Positions 56,524 to 64,000 of a DNA stretch of 64,000 bases are shown here, piece after piece; position 1 is the first letter of the stretch, and every line of letters begins with the position of its first letter. The position numbers were made by a program, and so were the translations under genes. The stretch is from Symsagittifera roscoffensis (taxonomy: Eukaryota; Xenacoelomorpha; Acoela; Convolutidae). The stretch covers positions 4,669,079 through 4,733,078 of the forward strand of contig NC_087068.1 of the NCBI RefSeq assembly GCF_963678635.1, written 5' to 3'. The notes under the pieces are model-generated. The model ran no database searches, was not told the origin of the DNA, and was given only the letters and a program-made list of their open reading frames with translations.

Positions 56524-58050
56524 AAGAACCATTCTCTGTTAAATGTTTTTTATTTTTCTTTAGTCTTCAGATCACGATCATCTACAAATAGAAAAACCAA
56601 ATAAAAATTAAAAACTTTTTCATAACTTATAAACTTCTATTAACAAACCGCCATGAATGATGCAGTAAAACTTCTTCTTCTTAGTAGTAAATTAATATAT
56701 AAACTCTTTTCCACAATTTATCAAATCTGATCACGAAGAAAATAATTTTAAAATTTCAATCCCCCACAAAGCAGTAAATTTTAAAATTTCAGTAGTAAAT
56801 TTATACAATTGCAAGCAGTACTAACCTTTCGAAAGACATTTTTGTCTGAAATTCACTTGCACACAAAATCTATCCATTCTGGCACAGCTCGCTCACGACG
56901 AGTTGTTTAAAATATTGGTTTCAAGTTTTACCTTTCACTAAAAACAACTCAAATAAGTATTAACAAGTTTCAAACTTTCTTTAAACCCGGTTGGGGAGGA
57001 ACTATATAGAAATCCAAACTAACCAACGAAGCTCACTAAACAACATAAACCACAAACAAGCAGGATGACTAAGAAAAGAAAACCCACTGTACCCAAACCG
57101 GATTAAACCAGCTTAACGAACTGGATAATTTATTCTTTTGAATACTATTGATAAGCCTAAAAAAGAAAGAATAAAACATCAAAAAGTCGAAAGACGAACC
57201 CAAACCAAACAATTGAATTTTTGAGAAAAGGACACAACCAAAACAACAAAAGGAAAAACAGTAACAAACACAATATAGAAGGTTAACACAAAACAGGACC
57301 CCATAAAAAACAGCATGAAATCATATCCTCACTCCTGGCCTAACCCATCAGAAGAGGACACCCTGAGCATGCTTTATAGCCGGCCTAACCCACCGTGCTA
57401 GGAACTACGCTTTGTGACCCGCTTCCTATTTTTTCAAGAGCTACTCAAGATTGAGTAATTCTTTAAAAATAACAGAACTAAATGAAAAGCCAAAAAAATA
57501 AAAACAGAACTAACAAAAACTTTATATATATGTAAAGTAAATAATGCAAAACATAGATCATACACAATCAAGAAGACGACATCAAGAAACTGAGACAACC
57601 CCATCACACTCAATCCACACAATGTCTAAACACAACCGATATGCCGCCCACAATCGCAACTAAAAGGATCTCAAGTACGACTTGACATCGCAGCAAAGGA
57701 CTTCATTGAATCAGACCAATGACCACCTCGATGCTCAACACGTACAAATCCAAGTTACAAGGCATTCACTCCAATCTCGAGCATCACGCCATTCCCAAAC
57801 AAGATCGAAACACACTTTTCTGCCGAACAAGAACAAACGATCATAACAAACCACCTGGAAATCAGATTGATATTGTTGGCGGTCACAGTCATTGTTGAAT
57901 GACAGAATGATATCCACAATTCCAGCTTCATGGAGCTTCATCCTCCAAGAACGGAATAAAAATGATGCTCGCGAAATGCAAACGACCAACATCCATCCTC
58001 CATTACAGACAGATGTCAAGGAACAAAAAACTCTGTGAACTCCGGATGGG
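56524..58050 (+). repeat. 3' noncoding region (LTR candidate), copy 1
   Basis: AT-rich at first, then with marks of a regulatory region: cccggttggggaggaactatatag (56988-57011, a purine run and TATA-like box), polyA-type hexamers near 57172, and a GC-richer part near 57310-57420 with two short repeats of ggcctaacccat/cacc. It recurs at 61501-62923 and in part at 63541-64000. Its right end, ctccggatgg, is the common terminus of two adjacent derivatives, which is the behaviour of an LTR; but I could not find a matching copy at the 5' side of the elements and it does not end in CA. A minus-strand open stretch (57735-58019) is kept in both complete copies. Confidence 0.5.
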
Positions 58051-58376
58051 TGGAACCAGATCCAAACTTTAGTTTATTATTGGTTATAATTTAGATATTT
58101 TATCCCTATAAAATATTAAAGACTAAACAATCACACGCCATCAAACTAACAACCACTTATTTGTAAGTGCTGAAATTACTTGTAATATCAGCACCAGAGC
58201 GATTTGAATTTAACTTACACATTAGTTGCTTTCTCCAAGAGACCTTCAATTGAAACTAAGAGATATAAGAGTAAGATTAAGGACGGTATTAGAATAAGAA
58301 ATTGCACGAATCTATCCGGCCGAAAATAAGATCGTGACGAGCGGACGGTGTACCCTATCTGATTTTACTCTATGAC
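58051..58376 (+). repeat. leader repeat fragment, copy 4
   Basis: Begins exactly at tggaaccagatccaaac and matches 30743-31078, with small deletions (for example around ctcgtaacaaaacc). It ends within ctctatgac, then changes to env. The start at tgg following a probable element end suggests a primer-binding-site-like position, but the same sequence at 10444, 30743 and 37067 is preceded by other DNA. Confidence 0.7.
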
Positions 58377-60160
58377 ATCAGACAACTCCCACATCAGAAC
58401 AAATTCGAGAAAACCCTTACACGCGACCTAAAAGATGACACATTACTTTATCAAGAAATCAGACTCCCTTGCAAAAACGACCAAGGATACTGCGATCCTA
58501 CATTACGCACACAAGCAACCATTGTCTGGTTTCCGAGGAAACCTGTACAATTTTTCTTTCAGATAGCAAAAATACACGCTAGAATGATATAATTTCACCA
58601 AAAATATTTAATTGAAATAATCCCGTTTGAAGTTGTGAACCCTGACCAACTTAGACAAAGTAATTCTAATTTTAGAAACACCCACAAAATATAGAATAAC
58701 TCAACACGTTTCCAATGTACCCAGAAACAGAACTTGCATGCAAATACAACAAATCACTTAACAAAACACAATATCCAGAATTTTTTGTCCAATACGAGAA
58801 TGGTTTTGACATGAATACAGGTAAATTAATTGTACACCAAAAAAGGGCTACATCTCACTCATATACTGATGAGAACTGAAACGTTTCAGTAAAATTTCAA
58901 AAAATGCAGGAAGAACCGGTGGAAAACTAAAACTATACGACACAAAAAGTAGACGTTTACAAGAACTATCACTCATGAATAACACATATTTTAGCGTAAT
59001 TCATTATGAAATACGTTTAGACACACAATTAGGATACAATTAGTAGAATTTCTCAAGAAATGTCATTATGAGAACTAAAACACTATACCAATTATGTGAA
59101 CTCGAAAGAACGCAGATTCTACAATCACTCGCACTAGCAGTTTCAAGAATACCATATACAGGATATTTAATATCCGGAAATAGATCAAATTTCCTTGAAT
59201 ATGAAAAAAACATATTACACTTGTACCAAAAATCTATCACTTTTGTATGTTTTTGAAGATAAACGTTGTTATAAAAGAATCCGAATATTCTACAAAAATA
59301 AAAAAACATTTTGATGATACACTTTCACGAAGAACTTATTTTTGGGATACAGCAGTCCCATGTGGATCAGAAAATAGCCACAACGTTTTACAATTAAACC
59401 CCGACGAAGACAAATACTATCTACTCACACCATATCCAACACTATTGCAACCATTAAAAAAATTTTACCTGACAGTATTAGAGCTATTGCCCGCAACCCG
59501 AATATCGTTTTACAATCGATCGACATCTACTCTATATCAGACAGACAACACCAGATTCGTACACAACAATTTCAGGGACTACTTACAAAAATGGACACAA
59601 TACAACGACAATCAATATATCAGATTTTACGCAAACTTGCGGAAACAGCAGGATTTTAAGACATTTACGCACAAGATTACAGCGGATAATTTAAAGATAT
59701 TAAAGATTACGTTTATTTAAATGGCGAAAAATATCGACCACAGGATATATCACCAATCAATATTTTTAGTTTTGCAAATCTGAAAAACGAATTTTTTGCC
59801 TTTCTAGGATGGCCCTATTACATCTTAGAAAGATTGGCTATTTAATACGCAATGTTTGTTTTTATCAGAATTCTTTTCTCTTTTTTGAAAGAAATCTACA
59901 ATACATGCTCATTATATACTCAAGTAAACAGAAAAGCAAGCGTAGCACGTATACTTTTTGCAGGATTGTTTGGAATACAAACGAATCACCCACAGCACCA
60001 CAGTTACCAAGTGTACATCATAATCACCCATTATCACTAGTACCACAAAGTTTTAGAAATTAAGCACTCACAAATATTACAAGTTCAAGACCTAATTATA
60101 TCCAAAGTCCAATTCACCATAAAATAACACAATAATCACAAATTGACGATACATATGAAC
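58377..60160 (+). pseudogene. env: env-like gene, copy 2
   Basis: Retains a segment near 58400-58600 that copy 1 has lost. It includes two Cys residues six apart (CKNDQGYC) and IVWFPRK, a pattern suggesting a disulphide-bonded ectodomain. Later open stretches are 59068-59256 (SLALAVSRIPYTGYLIS) and 59247-59720 (CGSENSHNVLQL, TPYPTLLQPLKK, ELLPATRISFY), more intact than in copy 1. The membrane helix lies at about 59790-59900 (YYILERLAI), with a TAA inside it at 59843-59845 and a frame change. Not functional; origin of the glycoprotein unresolved. Confidence 0.55.
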
Positions 60161-60237
60161 AAACAATCGAAATGCCCCATACCACAATTTTTCAATCTCA
60201 GAACAATCCTTTTTTTAGCCCACGATGATACGACAAG

Positions 60238-60513
60238 TTGGATCCCTTCACCGCTCAATATCCCATCCAGCCAATCTCCAAAACCCAATTCCCTCATATT
60301 TCCCAAGTGATACCATCATACTCCCCTTTTACGGATGAACGCTCAAACAAATCCCCAGATGACACACAGATATCATACGAACTAAACAACCTAATAACAC
60401 TGCAACAACAAGTACAACAACCTCAAACCCTAACCATTCATCAATTATCATCAATCATAACGTCATCAAACCCACCAACTCCCACACCTTCTTCAGATTA
60501 TACCCTTTCTTAA
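60238..60513 (+). pseudogene. accessory ORF, N-terminal part, copy 2
   Basis: Near-copy of 54980-55255 with the same terminal TAA. A few residue differences only (for example ITLQQQVQQP against ITLKQQVQQP). Pro/Ser/Thr/Gln-rich. It continues past the stop in a changed frame with FPNHPFPSKPGIARDYIKHP (60557-60751). Confidence 0.4.
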
Positions 60514-61500
60514 GCCCAATCCTCAACATCAACCCAATCGTCATCCAGTACTTACCGTGCATATAGAACTTCCCGAAAAAAAATTTCCCAATCATCCATT
60601 TCCCTCCAAACCCGGAATAGCACGAGACTACATAAAGCATCCTGACCATATAAATACTACCAAATTTATACAATTATTTTCACCATCCTTCCCTCAATAT
60701 AACTATACTCAGTCCGACCCTAACACTGAACAACGCCACTATGGCGATTAGCAAGTATTAATCCCCAATCTCCATTGGACGTCATAATATCACTTCTCAA
60801 ACCCACTTTGTTTACCACTCATTAACACACCGCAATAAATAGAAACAAAATGACCTTTTCGGACTAAATACAGCAGTAACACCTCGAAAATTCACACACT
60901 TAGTATACAAAAAGCCTTTAAAAATGCTCACCGCACCCCGAGCTAACGAATATTCCATCGAGCACTACGACCATAATATCATCCGACCTAACCAAGGTCA
61001 ATTCCAAATTGACGACAAGTTTGCTACCCGCAACTAACCGAAAAATTTTTCATCCAAGTACCTCTATTTTCACACTCAGTTCAAAAGATAAAAAACATGA
61101 TCACATCATTTCAAAAGCACTTTGCGATACTCAAGCTTATGAATCTTTTTACGAAAAAATTGAAACCTTCTCACTAACTTTCCACTTCTTCACACCCAAA
61201 GAACGAGATTTGCACTGTTCACACGACATCATGTTGAGAACTAAACAAACACATACTTACACTTACTATAAAATAAAACAAAATCTTTTTCACTTACAAA
61301 CATTATCAAGACAACCCCATCATAGATATCAATTCATTAACTCTAAACACACATCACCGTTTTTTCCTAAATTCACATATTGCATCAAGAAACTAACTTT
61401 CAAGGCGTCCTCCACAACTATGATCCCATCACCCAGGTGTATATATTCTGTCATCTAACCAAAATTTTCATTGTAGAGGAACCCTGACCACTAATTGTCC
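60514..61500 (+). pseudogene. accessory ORF, middle and C-terminal part, copy 2
   Basis: Open pieces 60557-60751 and 61009-61458. The second includes ALCDTQAYESFYEKI and FHFFTPKERDLHCSHDIM and, unlike copy 1, runs on for 50 more codons. Similarity to copy 1 breaks at about 61520 (cctacagcctcgaca), where 385 bases including the final helical ORF are missing. Confidence 0.4.
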
Positions 61501-62923
61501 CGCACGAATACCTACAGCCTCGACAAACCCGACAAACCGCAATGAATGATGCAGTAAAACTTCTTCCTCTCAGTCGTAAATTATTTTATAAATTCTTTTC
61601 CACAAATTAGTAAATCTAATTACGATGAAAATGTTTTTAAAATTTCAATCCCCCACAAAGCAGTAAACTTAAAAATTACAGTAATAAATTCATACAAAGC
61701 ATTACTAACCTTTTGAAAGACGTTTCTGTCTGAAATTCACTTGCACACAATTTCTATCCATACTGGCACAGCTCGCTCACGATGAGTTGTTCAAAATATT
61801 GGTTTCAAGTTTTAACTTTCACTAAAAACAACTCAAATAAGTATTAACAAGTTTCAAACTTTCTTTAGACCCGGTTGGGGAGGAACTATATTATAATCCA
61901 AACTAACCAACGAAGCTCACTAAACAACATAAGCCACAAACAAGCAGCATGACTAAGAAAAGAAAACCCACTGTACCCAAACCAGATTAAACCAGCTTAA
62001 CGAACTGGATAATTTATTCTTTTGAATACTATTGATAAGCCTAAAAAAGAAAGAATAAAACATCAAAAAGTCGAAAGACGAACCCAAACCAAACAATTGA
62101 ATTTTTGAGAAAAGGACACAACCAAAACAACAAAAGGAAAAACAGTAACAAACACAACATAGAAGGTTGGCACAAAACAGGACCCCATAAAAACCAGCAT
62201 GAAATCATACCCTCACTCCTGGCCTAACCCATCAGAAGAGGACGTACTGAGCATGCTTTATAGCCAGCCTAACGCACCGTGCTAGGAACTACGCTTTGTG
62301 ACCCACTTCCTATTTTTGACAACAGTGAGTAATTCTTTAAAAATAACAGAACTAATTGAAAAGCCAAAAACTAAAAACAGAACAAAGAAATAATTTATGT
62401 ATATGTAAAGTATATAATGCACTATATAGATCATACCCAATCCAGAAGACGAGCATCAGGAAATTGAGACAACCTGATCACACTCAATCCACACAATAGC
62501 GAAGCACAACCGATATGCCGCCCACAATCACAACTTAAAGGATTTGAAGTACGACTTGACATCGCATCAAAGGACTTCATTGAGTCAGACCAATGACCAC
62601 CTCGATTCTCAATACGTACAGATCCGAGTTACAAGGCATTCCCTCCAAACTCGAGCTTCACGACATTCCCAAACAATATCGAAACACAGTTTTCTGCCAA
62701 ACAAGAACAAACGATCATAACAAACCACTAGGAAATCAGATTGATTTTGTTGGCGGTCACAGTCATTGTTGAATGACAGAATGCTATCAATTATTCCAGC
62801 TTCATGGAGCTTCATCCTCCAAGAACGGAATAAAAGTGATGCTCGCGAATTGCAAACGACCAACATCCATCCTCCATTACAGACAGATAACAAAGTACAG
62901 AAAACTCTGTAAACCCCGGATGG
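61501..62923 (+). repeat. 3' noncoding region (LTR candidate), copy 2
   Basis: Matches 56640-58050 closely: the cccggttggggaggaactata box at about 61871, the hexamer-rich part, the ggcctaaccc part near 62220, and the conserved minus-strand open stretch (62609-62932). It ends at ccggatgg (62916-62923), the same point as copy 1. Confidence 0.55.
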
Positions 62924-64000
62924 TACTACCAAATTTCTCCAATTAGTTTTACCATTCTTCCCTTAATATAGCTATACTCATTCCGACCCTAACACTGAAA
63001 AACCCCACTATGGCGATTAGCATGTATTAATCCCCACACTCCATTGGAAGTCAAAACCACTTTTTACCACTCATTAACACACCGCAAAAAAATTTTAAAA
63101 AAAACAAAAATGACCTTTTCAGACTAACTACAGCACTAACACATCGACAATTCACACATGTAGGATACAAAAAGCCTTTAAAAATGTTCACCGCACCCCG
63201 AGCTAACGAATATTATATCGAGCACTACGACCATAATATCATCCGACCTAACCAAGATCAATTCCTGGTTGACGACAAATTTGCTAACCCGCAACTAAAC
63301 GAAAAAGTTTTCATCCAAGTACCACTATTTTCACACTCAGTTCAAAAGATAAAAAACATGATCACATCATTTCAGAAGCACTTTTTGATACTCAAGCTTA
63401 CGAATCTTTCTACGAAAAAAATTGAAACCTTCTCACTATCTTTCCACTTCTTCACACCAAAAGAACGAGATTTGCTCTGTTCACACGACATCATGTTGAG
63501 AACTAAACAAACACATACTTACACTTACTATAAAATAAAACTCGCACAGCTCAACCACGACGAATTGTTTAAAATAATGGCATCTAGTTTTAATTTTCAC
63601 TAATAACAAATAAAATAAGTATTAACAAGTTTCAAACTTTCTTTTAACCCGGTAGAGGAATTATATAATAATCCAAACTAACCAACGAAGCTTACTAAAC
63701 AACATAAACCACAAACTAACGGCATGACTAAGAAAAGCAAACCCACGGTACCCAAACCGGATTAAACCAGCTTAACGAACTGGATAATTTATTCTTTCGA
63801 AGACTGATGATAAGTCTAAAAAAGAAAGAATAAAACACCAAAAAGTCGAAAGACAAACCCAAACCAAACAATTTGATTTTTGAGAAAAGGCAGAACCAAA
63901 ACAACAAAAGGAAACACCAGTAACACACACAACATAGAAGGTTGGCGCAAAACAGAACCCCATAAAAAACCAACTTGAAATCATACCCTCACTCCTGGCC
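62924..64000 (+). mobile_element. further deleted derivative: accessory fragment and 3' region, cut by the window end
   Basis: Starts with tactaccaaatttctcc, matching about 60653 and 55400, so everything before the last part of the accessory frame is missing. A 139-codon open stretch (63184-63603) carries NEYYIEHYDHNIIRPNQDQF, FSLSFHFFTPKERDL and, after a deletion of about 860 bases relative to copy 1, ends LAQLNHDELFKIMASSFNFH. The 3' region follows from about 63541 (accggtagaggaattatataat at about 63650) and runs off the window. Confidence 0.6.

Larger units (their letters stand above)
36181..58050 (+). mobile_element. degenerate env-bearing Ty3/Gypsy-like element, second copy
   Basis: Longest element-like span: upstream and leader region (36181-39170), first and second ORFs, Gag units (40480-47700), pol (47700-51780), post-pol and env-like gene (51785-54890), accessory frame (54960-56523) and noncoding 3' region (56524-58050). 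Compared with copy 1 it adds the complete 3' half. It cannot be autonomous: protease and the first RT motif are deleted, the integrase core has a changed residue, and every block carries stops. The right edge is defined because the same terminal sequence (ctccggatgg) is followed by different DNA at 58050 and 62923. Confidence 0.65.
58051..62923 (+). mobile_element. internally deleted derivative: leader fragment, env, accessory, 3' region
   Basis: Follows directly on the 3' terminus of the preceding element. It has 326 bases of leader (58051-58376), then jumps into the env-like gene, skipping gag and pol altogether, and runs through the accessory frame to the same 3' terminus at 62923. Offset to the preceding copy is about 5,257 in env and accessory and 4,875 at the end, because of a 385-base deletion near 61520. 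Such a head-to-tail arrangement points to recombination in a tandem array. Confidence 0.65.

Noticed and set aside
63530-63560. Spliced intron in the accessory frame (63540 against 56010-56875)
   Set aside because: The 860-base difference keeps an open frame, but the longer copies have no GT at the donor side; a simple deletion is more likely.

Overview
The window is eukaryotic and almost certainly from an animal genome: very AT-rich DNA packed with decayed repeats, no bacterial operon signals, and polymerase genes of Ty3/Gypsy type. The phylum cannot be fixed from the sequence alone; a nematode or arthropod is my best guess, held weakly. I see no convincing intact host gene, tRNA, rRNA or CRISPR array.

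Region 1 (1-8304, + strand) is unlike the rest: purine-rich, much less AT-rich, and it reads as one very long protein-coding track of roughly 2,700 codons. The track is cut by in-frame stops of all three kinds and by about nine small frame changes. It contains a recognisable SGNH/GDSL-hydrolase-like domain (four catalytic blocks between 931 and 1383) and two later segments that may be divergent relatives of it. The other segments match no family I can name. It looks like the remains of a giant polyprotein gene, perhaps of an undescribed mobile or virus-like element. A noncoding tail with strong small palindromes follows (8305-10269).

Region 2 (10270-27936) is a degenerate Ty3/Gypsy-like retroelement. 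It has a noncoding leader, a short unknown first ORF (12506), a Gag region blown up into a tandem array (13.8-22.6 kb), then linker, protease, reverse transcriptase, a broken RNase H, an integrase lacking its core, a GPY/F-type tail and a post-pol region. It stops abruptly at 27936 beside a 23-bp hairpin. Unassigned DNA with a 130-bp direct repeat pair follows (27937-29860).

Region 3 (29861-58050) starts with the 5' half of the same family duplicated head to tail (unit A 29861-36175, unit B from 36181). It continues through two further Gag units, a second pol with lesions complementary to the first, an env-like gene with a membrane anchor, an accessory reading frame and a long noncoding 3' region. 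Region 4 is two internally deleted derivatives joined head to tail: 58051-62923 (leader fragment, env, accessory, 3' region) and 62924-64000+ (accessory and 3' region, cut by the window edge). Both follow the same 3' terminus.

Taken together, Regions 2-4 are a head-to-tail nest of an env-bearing Ty3/Gypsy-type element of roughly 20 kb if complete, amplified by unequal exchange rather than by clean transposition. No coding block is intact throughout and no flanking LTR pair could be seen by eye. Family names rest on motifs visible in translation; no database search was possible.
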